NCBI RefSeq assembly: GCF_037392515.1
Contig: NC_090283.1
Span: forward strand, 40,006,249-40,070,248
Source of the DNA: Haliotis asinina
Taxonomy: Eukaryota > Mollusca > Gastropoda > Lepetellida > Haliotidae
DNA length: 64,000 nucleotides
Reading direction: 5' to 3'
Shown here: in pieces, positions 33,946 through 47,112 of the stretch
Numbering within the stretch: position 1 is the first letter of the stretch
Layout of the letters: each line of letters starts with the position of its first letter
The notes under the pieces: generated by a model
Seen by the model: only the letters and a program-made list of their open reading frames with translations
Database searches by the model: none
Told to the model about the DNA's origin: nothing
Translations under genes and position numbers: made by a program

Positions 33946-35588
33946 ATTGTAGTCCACTATAGTTGTCAAGAAAGATTTTCGGTCGAAGGGAGGTAACTCG
34001 GTTAGGGTTATCGCGACTCTTGCAGTTCAGTCTGTCTGAGATAAATGTACGCAGGCACACTCTCTAAGAAAAATATGCACGTTTTGTTCAAATATAATAC
34101 AATCAAATTACACAAATGTTCTAGTGTTTACATGAAAGTTTGTGTGTGTTTACATGTGTATGTGTATGTGTGTGTATGTGTGTGTGTATGAGAGAGAGAG
34201 AGAGAGAGAGATGGCTGTGTGTTCTGTTTTACATATATTCCAACCTCATCACGGCAAGGGAGAGATGACATATACTTCACGTCTTGTAACTTTTGTTAAA
34301 ACGAATCAGAGCAGTATTCCTGACGAGCTGACGCACTAACAACTGGAGAAGCAATATCAACACAGGGATTATTATATACTCTTGTGTCATACCATGTCTC
34401 TTGAAACAACAAGCATGTTCACCGTGAGCAGATAAAAGGTGAAACTATTCAAGTGAAAAGTTACTGCAACTGTTCAAAGCTTTTGAAGCTATAGGTGCCA
34501 GCATCGTTTGCAGAAAAATACAACGTATCACTTCGCAATTTTGAATTTATTTAGTTATCAAAATACTACATTGTATTGCGTCATAATTGCAGAATGCATA
34601 CCTCGGTGAAGATTTTTTTTTATTAGAATGGATATTGTACAAGACAGTCTTACCACATGTCATGTATACTCAGTGAAACGTATAAATTTTTATCTCAATA
34701 TAACGTGCAGTGCATATAATCCAGTTTGTAAGACGCCCCTGTCAATGCATGAGGCAACATGTTGCTCTTCAATTCCGATAACACGCGAGCGTAAAGATCT
34801 GACCCTCAAGTGACATGTACAACAAGGACGCCGAACCTCCAGGTAGGTGTGTACTGCCCTGTCTCAATACATCCCAGTAAAACTGTCTTGATATAAATAT
34901 AATTCCATAAATTAAATAAAAATTGCGTACACTGTAGACGATTATCTGCTTATGTCGTAATTTTAAGCGTATACAGTCAAGCGTCAAATCAAACGTATAA
35001 TCCTATCATTGCCAGTTCTATTTCAGACGCCATTACGCGCAGTGCGCTTTGCTGCATCAGTGCAATTATTCACTTTAAAATTAAAACCAGATCTTTTTCA
35101 CTTTGTGGAAGTTAAACATTTTGTTGATTGGAGCGTAGTATACAAGGGAAAAGAAAATCCGATACCTGTAGTTGTGATATGACGCTGAAGTGTACACTAT
35201 GAATGTTTCCAAGGCGACCTGAATGAAACAACATGACATGTAGGACAGAGTATTTTAGGATTAACAAAGCTTGAAACATGTCTCGATGACCTAAACACCC
35301 GGCGATTGTGCAGTAGGGTATGTAGGTCAGATTTCGGCTTTGATTACAGTACAGTGTGTTTCGGGTATACGGGTGGAGTATTTGCGTATTTTGAAATATT
35401 CGTTTGATATGATAAGTGTTTAGGGACAGACGGCACGCATGGAAAGTACGGGTGGACTTAATTATTTTAAATCATTTATAGCAGAAGTTTATATTGAAAA
35501 AGGTTAGGGTGCTTAAAAGGGTGTAAACAAAAAATAATTTGTATGGTGAATAGTGATGGATTTGTAGGCGAGAGTGGAAAGTGTATAT
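33946..35588. other. Non-coding, small simple repeats
   Basis: It holds a TGTG/TATG patch and (GA)n run near 34140-34210. The right end (about 35300-35580) begins to look like degenerate units of the repeat that follows (GGGTGGA motifs). No gene seen. Confidence 0.4.
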
Positions 35589-36000
35589 TGGTAGATATCA
35601 CACAGTGTCAGAGATACGGGTTGAGGTGCAGCAAAATTGTGTGTATGTACATGGGTGGGTGGATTCGATAGTGTATACTGGTAGATATCACACAGTGTTG
35701 AAGATATGGTGTTGAGGTGTAGTAAATTGTTTCTACATACACGGGTGTGTTTAGTGGATAGTATGTACTGGTAGATATCACAAAGTGTCGGAGATAGGGG
35801 TTGAGGTGTAGTAAATTGTGTGTATATACAGGGGTGGGTGGATTCGATAGTGTATACTGGTAGACATCACACAGTGTTGAAGATATGGGGTTGAGGTGTA
35901 GTAAATTGTTTCTACATACACGGGTGTGTTTAGTGGATAGTATATACTGGTAGATATCACACAGTGTCGGAGATAGGGGCTGAAGTGTAGAACACGTCAC
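35589..36000. repeat. ~89-bp tandem repeat with alternating unit types
   Basis: Four and a half units start with TGGTAGATATCACACAGTGT or a close variant. Odd units carry TGTGTGTATxTACAxGGGTGG then GATTCGATAGTG. Even units carry TTTCTACATACACGGGTGTG then TTTAGTGGATAGT. The true period is therefore a ~179-bp dimer in the order A-B-A-B-A. Open frames on the minus strand repeat accordingly and are not genes. Confidence 0.9.
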
Positions 36001-36119
36001 AATTTAATTCTGGACTCACAATAGTCCAGAAACTCTCCGCACTGTGGCCACTCTCTTACAAGAGATTTGGCAAAAATAAACATGCAGCTTTTATGAGTAT
36101 GTGCTAAGGATGAAAAATT

Positions 36120-37500
36120 GAAAAATTTTTTTTTCGAAAACTGAAAATTTAAACTCGCTCGCCCATGGGCACGCCCATGGGCGAACAGCGGTCCCTGGGC
36201 AGGCCCATGGACGAGAGTGTTTAATTTCGTCCAGAATAAATGTTTTGGAGGTTGTAAATGAATGAAAAACTGTTAATAAGTATCATGACTCAAATTTCAG
36301 CTCGATTTGACTTGACTCCGCTAACTGACAGCGATTTTAAAAAATCTCGCCCATGGGTGAAAAACATATTGGCCCATGGACGAGAATATTTACTTTCACT
36401 GAACATACATGTTTTTTCCATGTTTTGCAGTTTGTAAATAAATGAAACTATATTTATTAGTGTCGTGACACGAAAATCAGCTTATTGTGACTTAATTCTG
36501 ATAACTTAGAGCGATTTAAAAATATCATTTGGCCCATGGGTGAGAATATTCACTTTTACTCAAATTACATCTTTTTGCATGTTTTGGGGGGTTGTAAACG
36601 AGTGAAAGTATGTTCATAAGTATCATAATACAAATTTCAACTTATTTTGACTTAATTCCGTTAATTTAGAGCGATTTTTAAGAATCTCGCCCATGGGTAA
36701 AAAACATTTTGACCCATGGGCGAGAACATTGCCTTTTACCCCAAATAAATCTTTTCACGTGTTTTGGAGGATGTAAATGAATGAGCATCATGATTTATGA
36801 GCATCATGACAGAAATTTCAACTCATTTGACTTAATTCCGCTAATTGAGAGCGATTTTAAAAACTCTCGCCTATGGGCAAAAAACATTTTGGCCCATGGG
36901 CGAGAAAATTTTTTTTCACTCAAAATAGATCTTTTTACATGTTTTGCAGTTTTTAAATGAATATTTATAAGTATCATGACACGACATCCAACTCATTTCG
37001 ACTTCATTCTGCTAATTTAGAGCGATTTAAAAACAATCTCGCCCATGGGTGAGAATATTTCATTTTACTCCAAATACATCTTTTCCAATGTTTTGAAGGA
37101 TGTAAATGAATGAAAGTGGCTTTACGAGTATCATGACACAAAATTCAACTGATCTGATTTAATTTTGCGAATTCAGGGGGATTTTAAAAAATATACGAGA
37201 ATAATTACTTTTACTCAAAATACACCTTTTCCTGTGGTTTGGAGGTTGTAAGTGAATGCGGATATATTGATAAGTATCATGGCACAAAATTCAACTCATT
37301 TTGACTTAATTCCGCTAACTACAAAAATCTGCACTTCCACTCCAAATACATAGTTATTTTTATTGTTTTAGAGGTTGTAGATGAATGAAAGTGTGTTTAT
37401 AAGTATCACTCCTGTCTTAATTCGACTAACCTCGCTCGTGGACGAAAATATTTTCATTTGCTTGTTTTCTTTATTTTGCAAGCATATGGTTAAAATTCAG
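36120..37500. repeat. CCCATGGG hairpin satellite, about nine units
   Basis: The units are roughly 150-180 bp. Each intact unit has CTCGCCCATGGG, a 14-17 nt A-rich spacer, then CCCATGGGCGAG, so the unit can fold into a hairpin whose arms are themselves palindromes. The rest of the unit is AT-rich with landmarks CATGTTTTGGAGGTTGTAAA, TAAGTATCATGACA and GACTTAATTCCGCTAA, then GAGCGATTTTAAAAA. The second arm occurs at about 36203, 36372, 36531, 36711, 36891 and 37041. Units further right lose the hairpin and shorten, the pattern expected of an array decaying at one edge. Confidence 0.9.
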
Positions 37501-37537
37501 ATGAAATTATAATGAAAAATAGTGTCAGTTTAATTTA

Positions 37538-37795
37538 GTGAGTTTAGTTCTATGTCGCACTTAGCAATATTCCAGCAATATGGCGGCGGTTTGTAGATAA
37601 TCAATTTTCGACCAGACAGTCCAGTGATCAACAGCATGACCATCAACAGTCGGGAACCGATGACATGTGGCAATCAAGTTAGCGAGTCTGACCACCCGAT
37701 CCCGTTGGTCGCCTCTTACGACAAGCATGGTCACCTTTTATGGCAAGCATTGCTTGCTGAAGCCCTGTTCTACTCCAGATCTTCATAGGTACTGA
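37538..37795 (-). mobile_element. CTCA-tailed SINE, near full length
   Basis: Nearly complete: GTGAGTTTAGTTCTATGTCG, AATATTCCAGCAATATGGCG, CCAGTGATCAACAGCATGAC, CCCGATCCCGTTGGTCGCCT and TCCAGATCTTCATAGGT. It abuts the satellite array. No clear target duplication. Confidence 0.85.
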
Positions 37796-39639
37796 ACGCA
37801 GAGCTATGAAATTGAAGTTATTTGTGAAAGTCCTTACTCCAGTGACACAAAGACTATGCTGGGACACATTAATAAACAGCGTTGTGAGATTTTTGAGTTG
37901 TTTTGAAATATGTCTTGTTAACCCCACTGACATTCGCCAATAACCACTTAAATATAGAATACATAGTCCGTGCTCCTTCAGAACAAATAAGTAATTAAGG
38001 ATCCCCAACTGGGTAATTAAGTAAACAACTCAAAATACTGTCACTTTCTGCCCAGGACATCACGCGTCACCAGTCGTGAGCTAATGACCTTGTAAAACCC
38101 CTCACAAAGGAAACACAAAGCACCAAAACTGTATTTCTTTCTAGGTGACACACGGTATGTTGTCAAAATTTTCGTTGTGGAATACATTCTATAGTGGGCA
38201 AAACCTTACGCTTGGAAAGTGTACCTACCCAGTAGTTTTAAGTGTACCTACCCAATTTAGCATGTTTCGTTTTAATATTGTGGGATCCACTTTTAGTAAT
38301 TCTCGTTTGCCCGTCCCAGGTTTTCTTCGACCGAGGTTTTATGGGGTATTCTCCTATCTGTCAGACCAGGAATAATCTACAACAGTGATAGGTCACTCGC
38401 TTGCTTTCTTTACCATTTGTACCAATTAATATGTTCCTCGTCATGCTCCAGCGCACACAGTGACTTGGTTCGTTTCCAGCGCAACTTTGACTGCGTTTAA
38501 CAGTACTTCAGCCAGTTTACTGTATCATTCGAAATCTTACAATGAATGAATGAATGAATGATAATAAGAATTAAGAGCAAGATGTATGTGCGAATGAATG
38601 AAAGAAATAATAAAAAAAAGAAGTACATATGTGAATGAATGAAAGAATAAAAGATACACCACGGCCATCCCTTCCTAAACATGCTAAATAATGCAAAACT
38701 ATCGTTAGATCACATGTGTTGACATCAGTTAATTATAGTCTCCCTTGTCAGACATAACAAGTTTCAGACAGGTTTAAACAACAAACTATCTGCTTGACTG
38801 CACAGCTGCCTGTTGACGTAGTATACCCACCTCACCTAATTTTCCTGCGTAATCTTCATCTACATCACCATAAGCAGAGAGCACAGAAGGCCGAATATCT
38901 GTAACCACTAAACCGTGGCGTCTCACTGGAACAAGCTAAGTTCCCAAGTGAGGGTGTCCTTCTCTACCTTTTCCATTAATCTTTAAAACATCTAACAAGC
39001 TCAACGCATGCAACTTTTAACTAAAATGTGATGTTATACATATCATAAAAGTAATTTTAAGGTATTATTCAGTTCATAAATTATCATTTTAAGATGCATA
39101 TATGTATGACATGCTGGACGGGTATTGGGCATTTTGTGATAATTTACCATTACCATTTTCATAATGCATAAAAAAGACACTCATTAATCTATCACTGAGT
39201 TTTGTCATTCTTTCACTCCAATACGGTCGCTAAATCCCTTCTGATCATAGTATATGGACTCTCCCATACCCATTTCACCTAATCCTGAGAAATCAACCAG
39301 GCATGACATACCCACATCGCCTAATTAATTTTCTGTACCTATCGATAAAAAATTACGTAAAATGGGAGGACACCCGGTTCACTAATGGGAGTGAGCCTCG
39401 TTGGGAGTACCCTCACTCTCACAAACCAACCGACTGGGGAGAAGCTGCCACATTAGGACATTGAGACCATTCTGATTTATCGAGTAAAATACGATTTTAT
39501 GGTTTAGAGTTTGAATCTTGGCATATCTTACCGGTTTTGCTACTTTTGCACTCTACCTTTCTACCTGGGGCGAGCATATTTTGGTGGTTTTAGTATTTCA
39601 TCTATTTGTTTAGATATATTGATTTGTCTTGTCTGCTTG
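37796..39639. other. Non-coding, (GAAT)n patches
   Basis: GAAT-rich runs occur near 38541-38560 and 38593-38645. No exon recognised. Confidence 0.4.
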
Positions 39640-40020
39640 TAGACAGGAAAGGTGTCTGCTGGTCGATAGCAGGTGTTGGGCACACTGGGGAAGTCAATAG
39701 TGTCTGCTGCTAGGCATCAGGTGTAGAGGATGGGGCGGAAGTGAATAGTGTATGCTGCTTGATTGCATGTGTGTGAGTTACGGATGAAATTAATAATGTC
39801 TGCTGGTAAACAACACACGGTGTAAAATTTACGGATGGACTGACAAATGTGTGATATACAAAGTAAATGAAGTCAGCTAGTAGATAAAACATGTATTTGT
39901 GGTATTTGGTTTGCGCAATTAATGTCTGCTGATATATAATACAAGGATGGGATATAGGGATGGTGTAAATGCTTTATATTGTAGAGAGCATAAAGTGTTT
40001 GAGGTACGGGTAGAGTATAT
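39640..40020. repeat. Diverged tandem repeat of ~55-60 bp
   Basis: The phrase AATAGTGTCTGCTG or AATGTCTGCTGGTA recurs about six times with drifting spacing, together with GTTACGGATG and GGTGT motifs. The wording resembles the ATAGTGTATACTGGTAGATA part of the repeat at 35589-36000, so the two may share an origin. Confidence 0.6.
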
Positions 40021-40301
40021 CCGCCCTCACAAATGAGGGCAATCAAAGAAATCGTTTGACAACATTTAAAAGTATTCAAATCTAAGATTTTAGGACAATT
40101 ATACGGAAGACTGTATTTTGCTGGCTGTGATAAGGGAACAATTGATTGCTTTCTGAAATGATTCTTTAGCTGCATGTAAACGTTGCGGTAAACTCAGAAA
40201 TAGTTTTGATCAAGTGCTTCGGTGCAATACACGCGTTTTCTTGTGAGATCCTTGTGACGTGCAATCGATGGAATAGAGACATCAATATGATCTATTTCAG
40301 A

Positions 40302-43300
40302 ATGGACCCCTTCCCCAAGTGTAGTCTCTGCCAGCAGCAGTTTACCGTGAGAGGCCCCACCCCCTTCTTACTGCCCTGTCTTCACGCCGTGTGTGAGACA
40401 TGTGTGTCATCTGCTGCTGGTGGTGTCATATCATGCTCTACATGTCAGAGGGAGGTCAACCTCGCAGATACAACACTCCTGACTGATGTAGTTAGACAAA
40501 AGGAAATATATTTTCTGACAGTCAAACATCGCCCCACAGAATTTCTGTGTGCAAATGATGACGGCAACCAGGCTGTGTGTTGGTGTCCGGAGTGTGAAGA
40601 GTTCCTCTGCGAATACTGCCAGAACTTGCACAATCGTTTCAAAGCTACCAGAATACATATTGTTGAAACTTTTACTGACACAACACCGGGAAGCATACAA
40701 ACTAAACCAGTTTGCAAGCTGCATAGTCCTTATCCTCTAGAATATTTTGACAACACCTGCAATATTTTAATCTGTTACAAATGCAGACTTGGCGACCATG
40801 CTGAACACGACGTTGGAGAGGTAGATGCGGTTGCTGATGCTTCTAAAGGACGGATACAACAACATGAAAAGAACTTGTCTGCACATCATACTCGTCATCA
40901 AACATATCTGAAGAGCATCAACAAAGCCATGAATGACACAAAGAAGACAAGCACTACTCTGAAGGAGGCTATCCACCACACTTTCCATTCTCTGAGGACA
41001 CAACTCGATCAAAGAGAGAAGGAGCTGATCATTGATCTGGAGAATCAGACGAGACAGGAACTGTCAGATGTACACACCAAGCAAGTTACCTCTGAAGGCG
41101 AGAGTGAGCGATGCAAGTGGACCTTAGACTACATTAAGACAGTACTCAGATATGCTTCAAACTCGGATTTTCTGACACTGGAGGGGTCAATACAAGACAC
41201 AACAATGATGCACCTCCGATCAGTTCCACTGGAGGTGGAGAAAGCACCTGCAACCGGTTTCAACACAAAGGGCCTTGATAAATTGAAATCTGACATATCT
41301 GCATTTGGGTATGTCAATGCATATGGCTCAGTACTAACAGGTACTTGCTTATATATATATCTTTCTTACTGAAGCTTTCTCAAGAGTATATCAGGAGTAA
41401 ATGGTCGGTATCCTTTTTGTGAATAATTACTTTAATGTCACCTTAAGATTATATGATAATGTTCGATCTATAGTTTTCCTACAACATCACAGTGAACCAT
41501 TAACTATTTGATTTGTAATGGATGTGGGTCATTTTACAGAAAAAGGAACACAGACAGATGACAGGTATCTAGCTGAGGCTGAGAGCATACACCTGCATGT
41601 AAGTACTTCTTAATCAGTGAAAAATGCGTATATGTATAAACGTCGGTCAAAGACGTAGTCGGCCTAGCTATATTCTTGATTTCCAATGTTTGGAAAGCTT
41701 CTATTCAATTTTCACGAAATCATTAGCGAAACCATATACAAAATTTTGCTTGCTAACGTTTGTATTGCACTTTTTCATGATTTTGTGCGGTTTGCACTGC
41801 GTGGAAAGATCGTACAAAATGGGGATCGTGAAGCTGGAAGTAAAACCAGTTTGCTCGGGGTTGACAAATAATAACTAAAATAAGAAAGAGAAATAAACGT
41901 AAAAACTGCGGGTAATGTGGTTAACGAGATATTAGTCATCTCAAACACTTTAATATATTTCTTGCATGTTTTGTTTCCTAACGTTTGATTTGCAGTTTTC
42001 GTAGATTGTGCGGGTTTTAGGGGACGTACCAAGATAACAAAATAATACAAAATGAGGATCGTGTAGCTACAATTTGTTCGGGGTTGACAAATAATACGTA
42101 GAGAAATAAACGTAAAAAACTGCTGCATTTGTATCATAATGTAGGTGAAGCCGACTATTTCCGACGCTCGTATTATTGTTCCCAATGAACTTATTTATAA
42201 CATTTTATGATCAACTGTGGACATGTGAATGTTATTGTCTGAACGTTAAACTGATGCATGTGAGTCACATTTTGTATAAACCTGTTGTTTAAAACATGAA
42301 TTGTGGCATTAATGTGTTTCATTTTCTTACAAGCTGGAGAACTTGGAAGTTCCTAACGATCCGACACAATTGCCACGGTTTGGTAAGAATACCATTATAA
42401 GCATAATGGTTGAGAATTAAATTATAAGCTGTTTAAGTGTAAGAGTAAAACTTTTACTTTCACACGACATTTGATAAGGCTACATTATAATCTTATGGAA
42501 ATGTTACAAATGAACAAGACCTGGACATCAGTTGTCCAGCAAACCACTTCAGAAGTAAAACTGGTCTGAACATGTGTGTTGGTAGATGCTGTGTTATGTT
42601 CAGTACAATCTGTACCCCGATCTTTAAACTATGGTTTGTAAAGGCACACTGTCACACCACATCTCTCTGGAAAAAACTTATACATTTCTCTCAATAAAAC
42701 TTACTATCTGCCCCCAAGAAAGCTACCAAATAGTTCATTCGCTCAAAAATTACGTGTTTATATTACAATGTTACATTGTACACAGCAATTAAACATTCTA
42801 TGTAATTTATGGTAAGTGCTCTCTGTTGGGAAGCTGTTCGCCTTGAAGTTTCGATCATTGATTACAGGAAAATCGCAAGGGATAATAAGTCTTTTATTGC
42901 ATCAACCGGGTCAAAAATTAGTGCATAGGTCCCAATATGTACAGTCAATATATGCCAAAAAATTGTCGAAAATGTAGGACATGGTGCCTTTAAAACCAAA
43001 TCTAGTTTTTAACAGTTAAACATGGAAAAAAGGCCTTATTCGTTTTGTGATTGTTCCACATGTAGCTAGGATGTATCTTGCAGATGCTGGGTGTGAAATC
43101 TACAGACGTGAAACAGGGACGATGACGCCGATGACTCTGCAGTGTGAGTACAATCTGATGCTAACTGTCTTCAACACATGATGAGTGAGTGAGTGAATCT
43201 GGTTTTGCGCTGCTAGAAGTAATATTCCACTCATGTCACAACGGGGAACACAAGAAATTTGCTTCACATATTGTATCCATGTGAGAAATGGAACCCTAAT

Positions 43301-46300
43301 CACGAGGTCAACACTTGATGAAGCACTGTCTAAACATTACTGGTTACTGATAGGTGAGCGTGACCGGTATAAAAGCTGGATGTTGTACATCTGAGCCCTA
43401 TTTCACAAACATCTTGTAACTTTTCTCGTAGCTTTCGTACCTCCTACACTGTAACATTGGAGGTAGGAATGCTACGGTAAAAGTTACGAGACCTTAGGCT
43501 TAGGAGAGTTTTGTAAAAGAGGACTCCGATGTCGTGCACAGGATGAAGTACTGGGCATGCTGTACACGGGACGATATACTGGACGTGATGTCAACGGAAT
43601 GGTATACCTAACCTGCTGTACAGGCGAATATGTAACCGCTGCTGCTGAATCCATTCCTCACTGTCTTTACAGTTGAGTATAAGGAGCATAATATAGTAAC
43701 TGATGTCGTTATTTAACTCAAAGCTGAAACTCAAAGCATCCCCCACCACCCTACTGGGTGTAACGTTCTGCCCCTTTCCACACAAGGTATAGAGACTTCG
43801 GTGTAGTGGTTTTCTTTACGTTATAAACACTGGACATGTTCCTGTTTTTGTGGGGTTTTTTTTTTATTTTTTTTTTTTATTATTATTTGTTTTGTTTGGG
43901 TATGTTTATTGGGTTTTTTTGTTTTCTTTGTTTTTGTTCTATTTTCTTCTTCTTCTTGTGATTGTTTTTCCTTTGTAAAAGATTAAACATAGGGCAGAGT
44001 ACCAGGTTTGTAGATATACCTCTATTTCTTTCAGCACATGACTTCATTTGATGGTTTATGTGGTAGTGTAGTCTCTATGTGTAACACTGAGATCAAATGA
44101 TCTTGCCCTTGCAGTCTTCAGTGAATCATCATTTGTGATTCAAGAGACGTACAGGCATTTGCAATTGGAATGGAATGTTGTTTATGTTGTGTGAATTACG
44201 GTGTATTTCAGATGAGGGAGAAAAGGAAATATTTTCAAAAGTGTGACTTGTTCTACCTAATATGAAAGGTGCACCGTTTTTCATGATGCTTATCACATAC
44301 GTCGTTTAAACAATTACCATAAATAATATGAACACAATATCTAATGATGATTGTGGCCAAAGAACATTTAAAGCAAATCTGTAAACAGTCTCCAACATTT
44401 GCTCATGACATCTATCACTGGCATAAAAATCAAAGAGTTGTTATATCATCATTATTCACATAACGTATTCATTAGAATGAACTGAAACTGTTCCTTTTTT
44501 GAATGCAGATTTGACATAGATTCATGGTATATCACACACGTGTATGACAGTTTTTTGTTGATTTGTGTCTCGGGATAGAAAACCATGGGAAAAAAATACA
44601 GACATTTGGAACTTTTTCCACGTGCACCATATTTTATAAGACATACGAACAGCCATTTGATCAAATATGTCATTTTTGTTTTCAGTCTTTTTGAGAAAAT
44701 CTACGAAAACATGTAAAGCAATATTTAACGATGAATGTGGTCAAATGACATGGACAATCCTGCAGAGAGTTTCCGGCACTTTCTTTGAATGTTACGAGTT
44801 GGACGTAAACGTTAACGTTGTGACTGATGCCAAAATGTGATGACGTCCCCGTCTACAGGGGGCGTCCCTGTCACTGCACGTCCCAGAATGGTTGAGGATT
44901 TTTCAGCATTTATGGACCCGTGAAGGTCCCGGGGTAGAATAGGCCTTCAGCAACCCATGCTTGCCATAAAAGGCGACTCAGCTTGTCGTAAGAGGCGACT
45001 AACGGGATCGGGTGGTCAGGTTCGCTGACTTGGTTGACGCATGTCATCGGTTCCCAATTGCGCAGATCGATGCTCATGTTGTTGATCACTGGATTGTCTG
45101 GTCCAGACTCGATTATTTACAGACCGCCGCCATATAGCTGGAATATTGCTGAGTGCGGCGTAAAACTAAACTCACTCACTCACTCACTCAGCATTTATGG
45201 GCTACGATTGCAAATATTCAGTGTACCCGTGAATTATGTTTAGCTTGTCTCACAAGGCGACTGACTAATAGGAGCGGATGGCCATGCTCCTGACTTGTTT
45301 GACATTTGTCATCGAATCCCAGTTGCGTGGATCGATGCTTACGAGTTTAAACACTGCATTGTCTTGTCCAGGCTCAATCATTTACCTGGAGTACAGCTGA
45401 TTGCAGTGCTTAACAACAGTCAAGCAGCCAACCATTATTATAGTCAGTTATAGCTCAGCTTCCTCTTATTGGGCTTTATCAAAACAAATGAAAGGAGGCA
45501 TCGCATCATCTGGTAGTAAACGAGAACGACATACACGGGAACACACACCGTCAATTTGCTCACCAGTGACGAGAGGTGCACCTTTGAGGTACCAGATATT
45601 CGCTGTCTGTTATCTACACAATTTGAAACTGACAAACTAAACTCTATCTGTTTAGTCTAAAACGATTCCACCTTTATACTGCCTTAACCATCGGCCTGGC
45701 ACAGAAAATTCGGTTAACTATCTTTAACAGTTTCAACAAATTCTCATCTGAAAATGTTTATTGCTCATCATAGACATAAAAGGGCAGTAATATCTGAAAA
45801 TGTCAAGTTTGAAAATTGTTAGAAACAAAAAAAAAATGTGAGAGTACATGTCACAGTTGATACACATAACGCGACAACCTGTGTCCCGCGCAGCGAGTGT
45901 GGTCAGACTGTGGGCAGTGATTGATTGAAGCGGACGTAGAAGTTACCTGTTGATACTGTGTCTGTTGAACACTCAGATGTAAAAATATCGTCAAACAATA
46001 ACTTTGTCGGTCTTATTGTTTACTGAATCGTATAAGAAGAGTTTAGAATACAAACAATGATAGTTTTATCATGATGTGAAGTTTATACAAATGTGTTTTC
46101 AGTCCTCAAGTGTCTATTTCTGACTACACACAGCAAACCAGCTCAACCAACAATTTTGTTACAAAATATTTCATGGAGTGTTTATTTCATTGTCAATCAG
46201 TGTAAAATTGCATGAAAAACATTTAGAATAGCCACACAAATATGTTCCCACCGTCATAATATCTATTTATATCACAGTTATGACACAATTCACACACAGA

Positions 46301-47110
46301 CGAAAACGGCAGCCGATATTCAGTGCACTGTTTTGTAAACATTGAAACGAGGTTGACAATAAAATGTCTCATTTGTTGTCTGAAGTCGGGAAATTTGTTA
46401 AACTGTAAACAAAATGTATATTTCCAGGTCCTCAACTACAACTGGACGCTGCTCGAGCCAACACAGACAGGTGCCACGTAACTACAGACGGTCAGCTGGT
46501 CAACTCGCGGCCCGCCACACAACACAGACACAGTGGCATGTTACGGAAATATCTGGGTACATGTGCCTCCACCTCCATCCCCCTTCCTCCATCCCCCACT
46601 ACTGTCACCCCTGCCCCACACACCCCACAGTACTGGGAGACACACACTAGGGTGGGTGTGGTGGGTAAAGGGTGGTGGCCTATTGTCCTGGAGGTGGGTG
46701 TGGTGGAGGAGAGTCAGGTGGACAATGAGTGGAGTGTTAGTCTACAGTCCCGCTCCTGGTTTGTCAGTGTAGACAGCTGTGACACACACCGGGGGAGTCT
46801 CTGTACCAGGGTGTGGCAGCAGGGGAAGGAGGGAAAGTGTTATAGAAACACAATGTCTGACACACCCGGCACACAGGCCACTCTCCACTATGGCGTTGTG
46901 CTGGATGTGGGGAGGAGGAGACTCGCCTTCATCGACCTGGACAGAGAGGTTGTTTTAGCCAAGGTGGATGTTGAGTGGAGGGAGTCTCTTCTTCCCGTGT
47001 TTGGTGTTGTCCCTAAAGGTCGCTACACAGTCAACATGAAGGTGATAAGTGGGGCAGATATCACCATTACTGACACCAAGAAGTCACTTATCTATGACGC
47101 CTTGAATTAG
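40302..47110 (+). CDS. TRIM-family protein: RING, B-boxes, coiled coil, PRY/SPRY-like domain
   Basis: Exons 40302-41340, 41540-41598, 42334-42382, 43084-43143 and 46428-47110 join in frame to 629 codons plus stop. The start is ATG 40302, one base after an acceptor-like TATTTCAG, which suggests a 5' UTR exon upstream. RING (residues 7-48) has the C3HC4 set C7, C10, C26, H28, C31, C34, C45, C48. A first B-box-like cluster follows (CWCPECEEFLCEYCQNLHNR), then a second (CKLHSPYPLEYFDNTCNILI then CYKC-GDHAEHDV). A helical region (ERCKWTLDYIKTVL) and short linker exons lead to a C-terminal domain starting LQLDAARANTDRCHVTTDGQ, as in PRY. The SPRY-like core includes QYWETHTRVGVVGKGWWPIV and YGVVLDVGRRRLAFIDLDRE. 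TRIM proteins are usually E3 ubiquitin ligases, often in innate immunity; the target here is unknown. Mollusc genomes often hold many TRIM genes. It is the only TRIM gene seen in this window. Confidence 0.88.
41690..42125. repeat. Diverged ~230-bp tandem duplication in TRIM intron 2
   Basis: Two units share CTAACGTTTG, TTGTGCGG, ACAAAATGxGGATCGTG, TGCTCGGGGTTGACAAATAA and GAGAAATAAACGTAAAAA, in the same order at about 41690-41915 and 41940-42120. Confidence 0.75.
43183..43330 (-). mobile_element. tRNA-derived SINE (TRIM intron 4)
   Basis: Same family as 62960-63165: the tail GAGTGAGTGAGTGAAT is at the left. On the minus strand the body has GTTCCATTTCTCACATGGAT, then ACAATATGTGAAGC, then GTTGTGACATGAGTGGAATA. 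The promoter boxes are eroded. Confidence 0.6.
43331..44902. other. TRIM intron 4, left part
   Basis: A T/TG-rich low-complexity patch lies at about 43852-43970. Otherwise nothing recognised. Confidence 0.4.
44916..45187 (+). mobile_element. CTCA-tailed SINE, full length with 13-bp target-site duplication
   Basis: The best copy in the window. It runs from ACCCGTGAAGGTCCCGGGGT to an (ACTC)n tail and is flanked by TCAGCATTTATGG at 44903-44915 and 45188-45200. Inside are GGGTGGTCAGGTTCGCTGAC (A-box-like) and CGGTTCCCAATTG (B-box-like) at a tRNA-like distance. The 3' end reads GGAATATTGCTGAGTGCGGC, then GTAAAACTAA, then the tail. The perfect duplication suggests recent insertion in TRIM intron 4. 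Confidence 0.92.
45240..45400 (+). mobile_element. CTCA-tailed SINE, diverged copy
   Basis: It reads AGGCGACTGACTAATAGGAG, TTTGTCATCGAATCCCAGTT and GGATCGATGCTTACG in family order. The tail is lost. It lies next to the young copy but is clearly older. Confidence 0.6.
45401..46427. other. TRIM intron 4, right part
   Basis: Nothing recognised up to the acceptor ATTTCCAG before the last TRIM exon. Confidence 0.4.
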
Positions 47111-47112
47111 AC

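Noticed and set aside
35608-36000. 130-codon minus-strand frame
   Set aside because: Translation of the ~89-bp dimeric repeat, no independent coding sign.
41624-42185. Short frames in TRIM intron 2
   Set aside because: They lie in a duplicated intron repeat and show no domain.
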